Made by a program: the position numbers and the translations under genes. From an uncultured Nitrospirales bacterium (GTDB lineage: Bacteria; Nitrospirota; Nitrospiria; Nitrospirales; UBA8639): 64,000 nucleotides of DNA. Below are positions 16,776-26,058 of this stretch, in pieces. The notes under the pieces were generated by a model. The model ran no database searches. It saw only the letters and a program-made list of their open reading frames with translations, and was not told where the DNA came from. Position 1 is the stretch's first letter, and each line of letters starts with the position of its first letter. The stretch spans positions 2,195,501 to 2,259,500 of the forward strand of contig OX638327.1 in NCBI GenBank assembly GCA_951812745.1, read 5' to 3'.

Positions 16776-17951
16776 TTACTGCTCCTCTCCCTTGCCCGCG
16801 GGAGAACCCAACATGTCACGGATTTGGGGATGAACCACGTCGCCATCACACGTCAAGAGGGTCCCCTTGGTGATTTCGTCTTCCCGATTAATCGTGAGTT
16901 CGCCTTTTTTCACCAAATGAAGCAGGAAGGTGGCAATGTTTTTGCTGTACATTTGGCTGGCGTGATAGGGAACCAGGGCAGGAAGATTCTCCGTTCCGAT
17001 AATCGTGACCCCATCGGCCACCACCGTCCGGTCGGCTTGGGTCAATTCACAATTCCCGCCTCGTTCGGCCGCCAAATCGATAATGACCGATCCGGAAGAC
17101 ATGCCGGACACCATATCGGCCGTAATCAGGAGGGGCGCCTTTTCCCCCGGTACCGTCGCGGTGGTGATCACCACGTCGCTTGAGGCGATCACTTTGGTCA
17201 AGAGTTCCCGCTGGCGTCGATAAAACGATTCATCCTGCGCTTTGGCATATCCCCCCGTGTCTTCGGCTTCCTGCGTGTCCAACGGGAGGTCCACAAACTT
17301 GGCCCCCAGGCTCAGCACCTGCTCCTTGACCGCGGGTCGCACGTCATAGGCCTCCACCGCGGCGCCAAGCCGGCGAGCCATCGAAACCGCCTGGAGTCCG
17401 GCCACGCCGGCCCCGATGACAAACACCTTGGCCGGAGTCACGGTGCCGGCTGCCGTCATCAGCATCGGAAACATTTTCGGAAGCGCATCGGCGGCCATCA
17501 GCACGGCCTTGTACCCGGACACGGTTCCCATGGAAGAGAGCACGTCCATGCTTTGGGCGCGAGTGATGCGCGGCATCAATTCCATGGCAAAAGCCCGGAC
17601 TCGTCGCGTCGTCAAGTCCCGGATGCTGTGGGGATTGGACAGGGCATCGGCCATGCCGACGATGATTTGATCGGGTTGCATCAAGGCAAGGTCGGTTTTG
17701 CCCTGTTCGGGATTCGCACCCAACAGTCTGACTTGGGCAATGATTTGGGCGGCTTCAAAGAGTTGATGGCGCGAGGAGACGATGGTGCCGCCTTTCTCCG
17801 TATAGGCGGCATCAGGATATCCGGACGCGGCCCCCGCCCCCGTTTCAATCTGTACGTCCATCCCGTCCTTTTTCAAAGAAGGGAGGGTGGCGGGGATCAG
17901 GGCGACCCGTTTTTCCCCGGGATAGGTCTCTTTGGGAACACCGATGATCAT
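16776..17951 (-). CDS. pntA1: NAD(P) transhydrogenase subunit alpha, NAD-binding part
   Basis: A 391-residue soluble domain I homologous to alanine dehydrogenase. It begins MIIGVPKETYPGEKRVALIP, the nucleotide-binding loop is VIGAGVAGLQAVSMARRLGA near residue 173, and the mobile-loop region YAKAQDESFYRRQ follows. The C-terminal membrane helices of long PntA proteins are absent because they are encoded by the next gene. The 139-bp upstream region (17952-18090) is AT-rich toward its outer end and could hold the promoter. Confidence 0.95.
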   Translation of the reverse strand: MIIGVPKETYPGEKRVALIPATLPSLKKDGMDVQIETGAGAASGYPDAAYTEKGGTIVSSRHQLFEAAQIIAQVRLLGANPEQGKTDLALMQPDQIIVGMADALSNPHSIRDLTTRRVRAFAMELMPRITRAQSMDVLSSMGTVSGYKAVLMAADALPKMFPMLMTAAGTVTPAKVFVIGAGVAGLQAVSMARRLGAAVEAYDVRPAVKEQVLSLGAKFVDLPLDTQEAEDTGGYAKAQDESFYRRQRELLTKVIASSDVVITTATVPGEKAPLLITADMVSGMSSGSVIIDLAAERGGNCELTQADRTVVADGVTIIGTENLPALVPYHASQMYSKNIATFLLHLVKKGELTINREDEITKGTLLTCDGDVVHPQIRDMLGSPAGKGEEQ

Positions 17952-18090
17952 GATCTCATTACACGCTCCATGCCCCAGCGACCAAGGTGGCGGCTAAGGT
18001 AAACCAAGAACGAATAGCATAAATAATTTGTGAGAATCAAAGAATTTTTTAGGAAAACAAGCCCGAATGGGAAAAAGTCGCAAGGGGGCC

Positions 18091-19359
18091 TTAGGCCCCA
18101 TAGAGCGTTTCGACAATGTGGCTGGTTTGAAACAGCAAGGCGTCGAGCCTCGTGTAGCAGGCATGGCCGAAGAGGTGTTCGTCAGGGGACGTTCCCGTCG
18201 CATCATGGTAATCGATGAGTAAACACTCCCCATCGTTGGGGCAACGGGTCACGCGTCGGGCACATTCCAACCAACGTTCAAATCCGTCGTACGGCTCCAA
18301 ATTCTCGCGTAAAGCCTGGTCGAGTTCCACTTCCCACGGTGAAGCGGGGACGGCATCGGTTCCGGCTACGGCAAGCTGGTGCACATAATCGCCGCCGGAC
18401 GCCATGGGCAGTTCCATCACGATTTGGGGCAACTCCATTTTGGCCAGCCAACGTTTCCCATCCTGCCGGATAGGCCGATGATTCACGATGTGGAGAAGTT
18501 TCCCAAGGCTATCCGTGTCCCACCCGTACCGGACGGGTGTGCCGAGCGTCACCACGTCCAGCGAGGGCCAGGTGGTAAATTGATCCTCTGCCAACAACCG
18601 GTCCAGTTCCTGTAACTGTTGAATGGATTCTGATGGGGTCTCGCGTTGCTCATAAAAGTAGGCCAGGGTTTCAAACACGGTTTCACGAACCGATGATTCT
18701 CCAGGAGCCAGTAGATTGGAAAGGAGGGCGAGCAATTGGCCGGCATGGCCGTGGGCCACAATCAATATTCGATCGCCGGCCTGTAAGCCTTTTTGCGTCT
18801 TGAGGTGATTGAGTTCGTGCAAGAGCGCCAATGCCCCTTCCATTCGACCGGGATGGTGGTGCAGGGACGACCAAAGGGAGCGTTGGACCGTGAAGGGAAT
18901 CGCATGGGTTTGAGAGAAGCCTGTCTGGAGGCCTTTGACATACTGTTCGAAAAAGTTTCCTTTGTCATTGAGAAGGTTGTCCAGCTTCGTTTTGCCGGCA
19001 TCGTCATTGACAAAAGGGGGTTGGCAGGAGGGATCTTGCAATGAGCGTTGATATTCATTGGGGCGAAGGGCCGCCAGGAGAGACTCCAGTCCCGGAATGC
19101 CGCGGGAGTAGCCCCGCTTGAGACCTCCGACTTCGTCGAGGCGTCCTGATCCGAAGAGGTCCGCACCCAGATAGCAGCCATACACCAGGACAACCGCGCG
19201 GACTCCCGCGTCCCGGAGGCTTTTGCCCAGACGTCCGAGTGCATCATGCCAGGCAGGGGAAAAGGGGGGAGCCCCGGGTTCAAACGACACGTACCTGGCC
19301 CGCTCCCCTGGATCTGAACGGGTATACTTGGAATGCAGAAAATTATTTGCCTGCGGCAT
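18091..19359 (-). CDS. alpha/beta-hydrolase-like protein of unknown function
   Basis: A 422-residue soluble protein with no signal peptide. Its middle contains the strand-turn-helix ILIVAHGHAGQLLALLSNLL (about residues 201-220), which looks like the nucleophile elbow of lipases and alpha/beta hydrolases (G-H-S-x-G), but alanine stands at the expected serine. Around it are long segments without recognised motifs, a VVTLGTPVRYGWDTD block typical of lipase-like folds, and a C-terminal HATG/DEHLFGH region. The stop codon lies within a short GGGGCC / GGCCCC hairpin that could act as a terminator. The gene is divergent from the phosphatase-like gene at 19621. A structural or binding role, or a different nucleophile, is possible. 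Confidence 0.75.
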   Translation of the reverse strand: MPQANNFLHSKYTRSDPGERARYVSFEPGAPPFSPAWHDALGRLGKSLRDAGVRAVVLVYGCYLGADLFGSGRLDEVGGLKRGYSRGIPGLESLLAALRPNEYQRSLQDPSCQPPFVNDDAGKTKLDNLLNDKGNFFEQYVKGLQTGFSQTHAIPFTVQRSLWSSLHHHPGRMEGALALLHELNHLKTQKGLQAGDRILIVAHGHAGQLLALLSNLLAPGESSVRETVFETLAYFYEQRETPSESIQQLQELDRLLAEDQFTTWPSLDVVTLGTPVRYGWDTDSLGKLLHIVNHRPIRQDGKRWLAKMELPQIVMELPMASGGDYVHQLAVAGTDAVPASPWEVELDQALRENLEPYDGFERWLECARRVTRCPNDGECLLIDYHDATGTSPDEHLFGHACYTRLDALLFQTSHIVETLYGA

Positions 19360-19620
19360 GAGCTGGAATCCGGATGAGTCAAGGGCTGCTTTGCCCTGCT
19401 GTCTTACCCTGATAGGGGATTCATGCGCAAATCGGAGATCTCAGAGAAGATGGGGCCGCGCCCCTTTTCGCGTAGTTGACCATGGAAAATCCAGCATGGT
19501 AGGTTGCCTTCATAACCTTTAGCCATGAGGCTTTTGAGTTTTTTGAGGGAGACGGCACAGCGACGGGGCGTGCTGGATTCCTTCGTGTACATACACCACG
19601 CCCCCAATACCATTCGAAAC

Positions 19621-20637
19621 ATGTTGACAAGAATTACGATTTCTCTTCTTGCGATGGTGGCTCTCGGTTTCCCCGGGAAGACCACGGTTTTTGCGGCTTC
19701 AAGCCCAACTCAAGCCGATCACGTTTTGCTGTTTGTCCTGGAGGGCGTGGGCAATGACGTGATACAAAACGGGACCATGCCGGTTCTTCAGAAACTCGCC
19801 CGGGAAGGGGCGGTCACTTGGAAAGCCCAATCGGTGTCTCCGTTCACGGTCCCATCCATGGCCAGTCTTCTGACGGGGCTGCCCGTCAAGAAGCACCGCG
19901 TGAATCAGGAATGGGAAACCTACGATTTTTCCCGGTCGTTTCTTCGGTCGCCCACCTTGTTCGATTATCTGGATCTCGCCGGCGGGGTGGATACGGCGCT
20001 CTTCATCATGGATGAGCGGTTTTATCAATTGGCCAGACCGGAAATTTACGTGGACATGCAAACGTGCGGAAAAGCCAAGCCCCAGTGCAATCCCTCAACC
20101 CTGGTGGAATATATTAAAGATTACCTGAAAAAAGTGACCAGCGCCGGCGGCTATAATTTTCGTATCTTCGCGATACCCGGGCTCCTGGTGGCCCATCTTC
20201 CTGAACCGGCTGACGTCGCCCGCAAACGCGGGTGGGACTCGAGACAATATACACAGGCGCTCCAAAGGGTTGATACGGCCATCGCGGACGTGATGGCGGT
20301 CTATCACGAATACGGTGTCCTGGACAAAACCATGATCATAGTGACGGGCTTGAAGGGAGCGGAGTCCCCTCAGGCTTCAACCGCGAAAATGGGGGAGCCC
20401 CGGCAATCTCCGGTACCTTGGCTCGCCTGGGGTGCGAACGTAAAGCCGGAGTATACGATTCCCGATCACGTAAGTATCATGGACATCGGAGCCACGGTGC
20501 TTGAAGCACTCGGCTTGGAAACCCATACCGAATGGGAAAGTCGTGCTTTGACGGACATTTTTCAGAAGCGACCGGAACGAAGGACAACGGGGAATGAGAC
20601 GTTCGAGCTTGGATCTTCCACGATTCGTAAAAAATAG
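19621..20637 (+). CDS. exported alkaline-phosphatase-fold protein, possibly inactive
   Basis: A 338-residue protein with an N-terminal signal peptide (MLTRITISLLAMVALGFPGK, cut near VFAASS). The start at 19621 is chosen because it places the signal peptide first. The fold of type I phosphodiesterases and sulfatases is suggested by VLLFVLEGVGND, SPFTVPSMASLLTGLPVKKHRV (nucleophile threonine region) and the C-terminal MDIGATVLEALGLE. However, the first metal-binding aspartate (usually in a DG motif) appears as glutamate, and the usual SDHG metal block is replaced by VTGLKGAES. It may be a pseudo-enzyme or use other ligands. The next gene overlaps its end by 44 bases. Confidence 0.75.
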   Translation: MLTRITISLLAMVALGFPGKTTVFAASSPTQADHVLLFVLEGVGNDVIQNGTMPVLQKLAREGAVTWKAQSVSPFTVPSMASLLTGLPVKKHRVNQEWETYDFSRSFLRSPTLFDYLDLAGGVDTALFIMDERFYQLARPEIYVDMQTCGKAKPQCNPSTLVEYIKDYLKKVTSAGGYNFRIFAIPGLLVAHLPEPADVARKRGWDSRQYTQALQRVDTAIADVMAVYHEYGVLDKTMIIVTGLKGAESPQASTAKMGEPRQSPVPWLAWGANVKPEYTIPDHVSIMDIGATVLEALGLETHTEWESRALTDIFQKRPERRTTGNETFELGSSTIRKK

Positions 20638-21055
20638 CATCCTGGCATGCAGTCTCATCGGAACCGTGCTGGCCATCGACGTCAGCGCGGCGCGGGAGGC
20701 CGTGAATCCGTTAACGCGGGAGTATGCGATTACGATTGATCCCACGGCGCTCGATCCCCCGACATGGTGGCACGTGCCGGGCGTGACCCCTTTGATCTGG
20801 ACCAATGACCCCATTACGTATGAATCCTATAAGACGACCGACGTGCGGGAAATTAAATTGAAACCGGGCGAGTATCGTTTCGGGACCTTCACGTTCGATT
20901 TTGCGTTTCGGGTCACGTTGGAGGGTAAGTTGGAATTTGATCGAACCTTATCGCAATGCGTGGAAGGACTCGGAACAGCCAGGCTCGTCGTTCAGTGTAG
21001 CCATACGCAACCGTATAAACAAGAACGCGATTACGATTATCCCTCCGTCCCTTGA
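20594..21055 (+). CDS. small exported protein of unknown function
   Basis: A 153-residue protein with an N-terminal signal-like segment (basic start, then SILACSLIGTVLAIDVSA). The mature part is rich in beta-forming residues, with two tryptophans in PPTWWHVPG and one in LIWTNDP, and two cysteines near the end that may form a disulfide (residues about 129 and 142). The start overlaps the preceding gene by 44 bases, and the HEAT-repeat gene starts 15 bp downstream, so the three genes probably form one operon. I do not recognise the family. Confidence 0.7.
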   Translation: MRRSSLDLPRFVKNSILACSLIGTVLAIDVSAAREAVNPLTREYAITIDPTALDPPTWWHVPGVTPLIWTNDPITYESYKTTDVREIKLKPGEYRFGTFTFDFAFRVTLEGKLEFDRTLSQCVEGLGTARLVVQCSHTQPYKQERDYDYPSVP

Positions 21056-21070
21056 TACCATCAGCAACTC

Positions 21071-22456
21071 ATGTCACAGACGGTAGAACACTGGATCGAA
21101 GCGTTAGACGACGTTGACGACGCGACGCGGGAAGAAGCCGCGAAGGCGCTCGCGGAGTTGGGCGACTCGGCGACCCTCGAAGCCCTCTCCGTGGCCTTGG
21201 AGGATGATTATTGGGCCGTTCGGGTACACGTGGGGTGGGCGTTTGCGAAAATCGGCGGGGACGTGGCCATCAGGTCCCTCATCACGTTGTTCAACGACAA
21301 TATGATGGAAGTGCAGGATGAGGCCGTGTCCGCCATGGCCTCCATGGGAAAAAGCACCGTCCCGAAACTCATTCCCTGTTTGAAGGATGACCGGTGGCGC
21401 GTTCGGCAGCAGGCCGGGAAGACCCTGGGATTGCTGAAAGAGCCCGACGCCGTCCAACCGTTGATGATCGCCTGTCGAGACCGTGACGGTGCCGTGAAAA
21501 GTGCGTCGGCTGAAGCGCTGGGGCAAATCGGTGATCCTCGAGCCGTTCCGGTTTTAATCAAGCTGTTTAAGGATACTTCGAAAATTGTCCGGGAAACCGC
21601 CGGAACCGCCCTCGTGTATATTGGCGAAGCCTCCATTCCCGCCCTCGTGGAAACGCTGAACGATCCGCACTTCGTGGTCCGCTGTCATGGCGTTCGGGCG
21701 TTGGGCGGCATGACGACCGACTACCAGATGGGTCGGGCGTGGACCAGGGACGGGCGCGTGGTCGAGGCGTTGATCCGGGCGTTGAAGGATGAAGACCGGG
21801 CGGTTCGCGAAGATGCCACGATTGCCTTGGGGATTATCGGAGATCCCCTGGCCGTTGACGGGCTCATTGACGCCATGAGGGATGGAGCCGTGAAGCGTCA
21901 CGCGATCGCCTCTCTCGGAATGATCGGAGACGCCCGAGCCTTGCCACCCGTGTTAGATGCCCTGAAAGGCAAGGGCATCGCCCAACAGGGAAGGCCGACG
22001 CCCGGGTGTATAATCAGTGAAGATCAACTCATCAAAGAAGCCGCGGCAACGGCGCTGGGACATTTTCGGGATCCCAAGGTGATTCCGGATCTTATCCTGC
22101 TGTTAAAAGATATCGTGTTGCGGGAGTACGCCGCCTCTTCGTTGGTGCTGATCGGAGACGCGGCCATCGAGCCGTTGGTGGCCTTTCTCCATGATCCGGA
22201 AGCCTCCAAGGTGGAAAAAGAAAGCGAACGGGTGTTGGCGTTCGCGTCGACCCGGCTGACGGCATCGAGCGCGCTGAAGAAAACCGTGTTGGAAACCTTG
22301 GACAAACTTGGCTGGGAGCCGCCCAGAGATGACCCGCACACGGACGTGAAGGACATCGAATATACCGACCCGGACAAGGTGCTTGGCGAAGAAGGCCGGT
22401 TCGGCCCCTCGGGAGATTTTGCCAAGCCGGCCAAACCCTACCGTATTGAACGCTGA
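21071..22456 (+). CDS. HEAT-repeat protein
   Basis: A 461-residue protein made of about ten HEAT/PBS-lyase-type helical repeats, each near 31 residues with the pattern D-x-x-x-VR-x-x-A-x-x-ALG-x-x-GD (for example DDYWAVRVHVGWAFAKIG, DRDGAVKSASAEALGQIGDPRAV, DEDRAVREDATIALGIIGDPLAV). An acidic, proline-rich tail follows residue 415. Such proteins act as docking platforms, and some are phycobilin-lyase-like, but nothing specific can be assigned. It follows two exported proteins but has no signal peptide itself. It converges with the methyltransferase at 22569. Confidence 0.88.
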   Translation: MSQTVEHWIEALDDVDDATREEAAKALAELGDSATLEALSVALEDDYWAVRVHVGWAFAKIGGDVAIRSLITLFNDNMMEVQDEAVSAMASMGKSTVPKLIPCLKDDRWRVRQQAGKTLGLLKEPDAVQPLMIACRDRDGAVKSASAEALGQIGDPRAVPVLIKLFKDTSKIVRETAGTALVYIGEASIPALVETLNDPHFVVRCHGVRALGGMTTDYQMGRAWTRDGRVVEALIRALKDEDRAVREDATIALGIIGDPLAVDGLIDAMRDGAVKRHAIASLGMIGDARALPPVLDALKGKGIAQQGRPTPGCIISEDQLIKEAAATALGHFRDPKVIPDLILLLKDIVLREYAASSLVLIGDAAIEPLVAFLHDPEASKVEKESERVLAFASTRLTASSALKKTVLETLDKLGWEPPRDDPHTDVKDIEYTDPDKVLGEEGRFGPSGDFAKPAKPYRIER

Positions 22457-22497
22457 TCCTATTGCCGGCAAAAAGTGCGGGCAACCCTCACGCCAAC

Positions 22498-22539
22498 CCC
22501 CGGATACAGTCCGGGGCAGGCTCTCTCCCGGCGGGAGAG
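22498..22539. repeat. paired hairpins between convergent genes (REP-like)
   Basis: Two consecutive inverted repeats, CCCCGG / CCGGGG (about 22498-22516) and CTCTCCC / GGGAGAG (22523-22539), lie between the convergent HEAT and methyltransferase genes. The second resembles the CCCTCTCCC / GGGAGAGGG palindrome inside the end of nuoM (41501-41523), so it is probably a dispersed repeat that also serves as a bidirectional terminator. Confidence 0.5.
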
Positions 22540-22568
22540 GGAGTTCGGAAAACACCTCGGGTTCGCCG

Positions 22569-24215
22569 TCACGGCTTTTGGAAGTGGAGAATGCCCCAGG
22601 TCAGATGACCGCCCTTGCCGCCGTCGATCCAGTGTTGAAGACCGGCTTTCATCCGTTCGATGTAGTCTTCGCTGCAGACTCTCACCAAACTCCATTGATT
22701 GGCCAAAACTTCTTCCAGGACCTGTCCATAATGCGTACTCAGGTGTTCGGTAAGATCCACGATGGCAAGCTCTTTGAACCCGAGTCCCAACAGCATATCC
22801 TTGTAGCGCGGAATTGAACCCAGAGAGTCGAGGTGGATACGGTCAAGAATGGGTTGCAGGGCTTCCTGTGGGCACGTTTCACTCTGCATCGGGTCGGTAA
22901 AAATGAACTGTCCGCCCGGAGAAAGCACCCGCTTGACTTCTTCAAAAACCTTCTCGCGATTCCCGCTGTGCAAAATGGCATCCTGCGACCACACCACGTC
23001 CACACTGCTATCCGGCATGGGAACATCTTCAAAACTTCCGTCAACCACGTTGATGACCAAAGAATATTTCCCCTGGGCGTTGAGTTCACGGTTTCTGGCA
23101 TTTTGTGTTTCGCTCAAATTCAGGCAGCCCACTTGGCATCCGTAATGCTTGACCAGGTACCTGGCTGACCCGCCGTATCCGGAGCCAATGTCCAACACCC
23201 GGGTCGCCGGCCCGAGATCCGTGATCATGGAGGCCATTTTCTCGACCGTCTTGCGACTCGCCTCGAAAATGGTATCCGTGTTCTGTTCATAGAGGCCGAC
23301 GTGAATGTCTTCGCCCCCCCACACGGTGGCGTAGAACCGGTCGGCATCATGGCTGTTGTAGTAGCTTCTGGCGGTTTCGACGGACTGAGAATACCCCACT
23401 GAAACTTTAACGGGCCGTTCCTCGTTCTTATACAGTTTTTCAGCCACGTGGATATAGAAGTCAGGGTCCTCGACACGGTGGGTCTCTTGAAAGTCCGCAA
23501 AGGTTTTGACTTGTTGAAACCCTACCTCTCCCATGAGTTTTCGCACGTAATCCTTGCGGAGGGGGAACATGTTGAGGTGATATTCCGAGTCGTCCGGGAA
23601 CCGGTACCGGAATCGGGCCAGGCCTTCATCCACGTATTCAGGCTCGGCGCTGACGTTGTCCCCACAATAATAATAGACGTGTTTGGAGGTGAACCCGTTA
23701 TCGAGGATGCCGTCGTAATTCCGTTGATCCAGGATCAGGACGCCGTCGTGGTGCAGCACCGAATAGAATTCGGCAAGGGCTTTCCGGCGGTCCTGTTCTG
23801 AAAACAGATGGGTCAGAGAGTTTCCCAGGCAAATGACCGCATCATATTGGGTGTGGATGTCCCGGCTCAGCCACCGCCAGTCCGCATGGAGGGTCTTCAT
23901 GATGAAGCCTACGCGTGTCGCGTTTTCAAAGGCTTGAGCCAGCATTTCCGGGCTGCCGTCCGCGCTGGTCACGTCGAACCCGGCCTTCAGGAGCCGAATG
24001 GAGTGAAATCCGGTTCCCGTGGCCACGTCCAAGACTCGTTGAACCCCCCGTTCTTTCAGGATATTGATGAAAAAGTCCCCTTCACTCTTGGCTCGGGCCT
24101 CCCAGTCGATGAGCTCATCCCATTTTCTGACAAAGCCATGGACGTATTCACGTTTGTATTGGTCGGTTTTTCGTTGGGCGATGGGGTTATCCCCGTACAC
24201 CTGTTCTTGACCCAT
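22569..24215 (-). CDS. glycine/sarcosine/dimethylglycine N-methyltransferase (fused, betaine synthesis)
   Basis: A 548-residue protein with two complete SAM methyltransferase domains. The N-terminal domain (about 1-260) resembles glycine-sarcosine methyltransferase, with motif I VLDVATGTGFHSIRLLKAGFD near 61, ICLGNSLTHLF and ILDQRNYDGIL. The C-terminal domain (about 275-548) resembles sarcosine-dimethylglycine methyltransferase, with motif I VLDIGSGYGGSARYL near 345, VWSQDAILHSGNR and FTDPMQSE. Together they convert glycine to the osmolyte glycine betaine with three SAM-dependent steps in the cytoplasm. Fused forms occur in some halotolerant bacteria, while two-gene versions are also known. 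It is divergently arranged with a BCCT transporter, which supports a role in salt adaptation. Confidence 0.92.
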   Translation of the reverse strand: MGQEQVYGDNPIAQRKTDQYKREYVHGFVRKWDELIDWEARAKSEGDFFINILKERGVQRVLDVATGTGFHSIRLLKAGFDVTSADGSPEMLAQAFENATRVGFIMKTLHADWRWLSRDIHTQYDAVICLGNSLTHLFSEQDRRKALAEFYSVLHHDGVLILDQRNYDGILDNGFTSKHVYYYCGDNVSAEPEYVDEGLARFRYRFPDDSEYHLNMFPLRKDYVRKLMGEVGFQQVKTFADFQETHRVEDPDFYIHVAEKLYKNEERPVKVSVGYSQSVETARSYYNSHDADRFYATVWGGEDIHVGLYEQNTDTIFEASRKTVEKMASMITDLGPATRVLDIGSGYGGSARYLVKHYGCQVGCLNLSETQNARNRELNAQGKYSLVINVVDGSFEDVPMPDSSVDVVWSQDAILHSGNREKVFEEVKRVLSPGGQFIFTDPMQSETCPQEALQPILDRIHLDSLGSIPRYKDMLLGLGFKELAIVDLTEHLSTHYGQVLEEVLANQWSLVRVCSEDYIERMKAGLQHWIDGGKGGHLTWGILHFQKP

Positions 24216-24537
24216 GGTCCACCTCCTCGATGGTCAGCCTCACAAAAACCCTTTTAGTCGAGCAGGTTCGTCTGTTGGTTTAATGAAACAACGAAAAGGG
24301 TCATTGCGGAACCCTCACTCTAACGATTTGGCTCTTTTTGGGCAACCCTTAATCTGTCTGATGGAATTGGCCTTGAGTTCTCCGGACATTCCCGGCAAAC
24401 TAACGGGATAACGCCGTTTAGTCACGGGGTGATGGAAGTTTTTCGTAACCCTTTAATTTTAAAGTATTTTTGTGAATCAGACAGATGCCTTTTCCCTTTG
24501 ATGCTGAAGAAGGGATCGTTTTTCGCATGCATTTCTC
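24216..24537. promoter_or_regulatory. divergent control region with long imperfect hairpin
   Basis: The 322-bp gap between the betaine synthesis gene (minus) and BCCT transporter gene (plus) should hold both promoters. It contains an outer inverted repeat ACCCTTTT (24248-24255) / AAAAGGGT (24294-24301), enclosing an inner one, GTTGGTTT / AAACAAC with a four-base loop. On the minus strand it lies in the leader of the methyltransferase gene. It could be an operator or an RNA structure sensing osmotic state; no known riboswitch was recognised. Toward 24440-24480 the sequence is AT-rich. Confidence 0.4.
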
Positions 24538-26058
24538 ATGAAAACCGCCACTCCGGTCTTTAAGATCTCCTTTTCCATTGCTGCGGCATTTCTGGTCTGG
24601 GGAGCCGTGGCTCCCACCCAGTTGGCCACGGTCACCGCTGCTATCCAGCGCTGGTTGCTCGATGCTTTTGGGTGGTTCTATCTCCTATGCGCGCTCGGGC
24701 TCCTGGTCATGGCAGCCACGCTGATTTTTTCGAGGTACGGAGACATCCCCCTGGGCAAGGATGGGGAAAAGCCGGAATTCCCCTTGGTCACGTGGTTTGC
24801 CATGTTATTTTGCGCCGGGATGGGCATCGGGCTGGTGTTTTGGGGGGTGGCCGAGCCCACCGCTCACTTCTATGACCCGCCCAGAGGAGATGGTGGGACA
24901 CCGGAAGCCGCCAGCCTGGCCCTTCAGTATGCTTTTTTTCATTGGGGGCTCCATCCTTGGGGAATTTACACCATGGTGGCGATGTGTTTGGCCTATTTTC
25001 AATTTCGGAAAGGCAAACCAGGGTTGTTCAGTGCGTGTTGTGAGCCCCTTTTCGGCAAACGCATGAAAGGATCGATCGGACAAGCCATTGATATTATTGC
25101 GGTTTTTGCCACGGTGTTCGGGGTGGCCACGTCATTGGGCTTCGGGGCCATCCAAATCAGCGGGGGCGTATCCTACCTGTTTACCCTGCCCAATACCGTC
25201 ATCCTGCAACTGGTCATGATTGGCGTGGTCACGGTGTTGTACATCTTGTCCGCGCAGACCGGCCTTCAACGGGGAATCAAATATTTGAGCAACCTGAACA
25301 TGGTGCTGGCAATCTCGTTGATGGGCTTTCTGTTGTTCTTGGGCCCGACGAAATTCATTATGGAGGTCTTTACCTCGGCGTTGGGGGCTTATCTTCAGAA
25401 TTTGCCGACCATGAGTCTGTATCTGGCGCCGTTCGACGACTCGCGGTGGATACAGGATTGGACCTTATTTTACTGGGCCTGGTGGATTGCCTGGGCGCCG
25501 TTCGTCGGGACCTTTATCGCCAGAATTTCTCGAGGCCGCACCGTCCGGGAGTTTGTCCTGGGAGTGTTGTTGGCCCCGACGCTCTTTTGCGCGTTCTGGT
25601 TTTCCGTTTTCGGAGGGACGGCCATTTCATTGGACATGTTTGATCAGGCGGGCATGAAACAGGTCATTGAGTCGCAAGGCAAGGAAGTCGCCCTGTTTAC
25701 GCTCTTGGAGCATTTTCCCTTCGGGGGGATCATGTCACTCATCGCGATTTTATTAATCGGCACGTTTTTCATCACGTCCGCGGATTCCGCCACGTTTGTG
25801 TTAGGCACGTTAACCTCGAATGGCAATCTGAACCCTCCGAATGCCATCAAGTTTACGTGGGGCATCATCCAATCCGTCGTGGCAGCCGTGTTACTGTGGT
25901 CCGGTGGGCTGAAAGGCCTTCAAACGGGCTCGATCCTCGCCGCGTTTCCCTTTGCCGTGATCATTCTGCTCTTGATGGCCTCTCTCTTCCGGTCGTTCAG
26001 GGAAGAGGTGCGCGGTCGGGCCCAGAGGTCTGCCCCTCCACACGCCCATCCCGACTGA
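24538..26058 (+). CDS. BCCT family betaine/choline/carnitine transporter
   Basis: A 506-residue inner-membrane protein with 12 predicted helices. The glycine-rich substrate motif GMGIGLVFWGVAEP near residues 99-112 is typical of betaine carriers, and the aromatic box in FYWAWWIAWAPFVGTFIARISRGRTVREF near 311-339 and ADSATFVLG near 414 are family hallmarks. BCCT proteins import betaine-type osmolytes with Na+ or H+. The C-terminal tail is short (about 20 residues with basic and histidine content), so osmosensing may be limited. Only one start is plausible. It faces the betaine synthesis gene across a shared control region, so the cell can both make and take up betaine. Confidence 0.95.
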   Translation: MKTATPVFKISFSIAAAFLVWGAVAPTQLATVTAAIQRWLLDAFGWFYLLCALGLLVMAATLIFSRYGDIPLGKDGEKPEFPLVTWFAMLFCAGMGIGLVFWGVAEPTAHFYDPPRGDGGTPEAASLALQYAFFHWGLHPWGIYTMVAMCLAYFQFRKGKPGLFSACCEPLFGKRMKGSIGQAIDIIAVFATVFGVATSLGFGAIQISGGVSYLFTLPNTVILQLVMIGVVTVLYILSAQTGLQRGIKYLSNLNMVLAISLMGFLLFLGPTKFIMEVFTSALGAYLQNLPTMSLYLAPFDDSRWIQDWTLFYWAWWIAWAPFVGTFIARISRGRTVREFVLGVLLAPTLFCAFWFSVFGGTAISLDMFDQAGMKQVIESQGKEVALFTLLEHFPFGGIMSLIAILLIGTFFITSADSATFVLGTLTSNGNLNPPNAIKFTWGIIQSVVAAVLLWSGGLKGLQTGSILAAFPFAVIILLLMASLFRSFREEVRGRAQRSAPPHAHPD

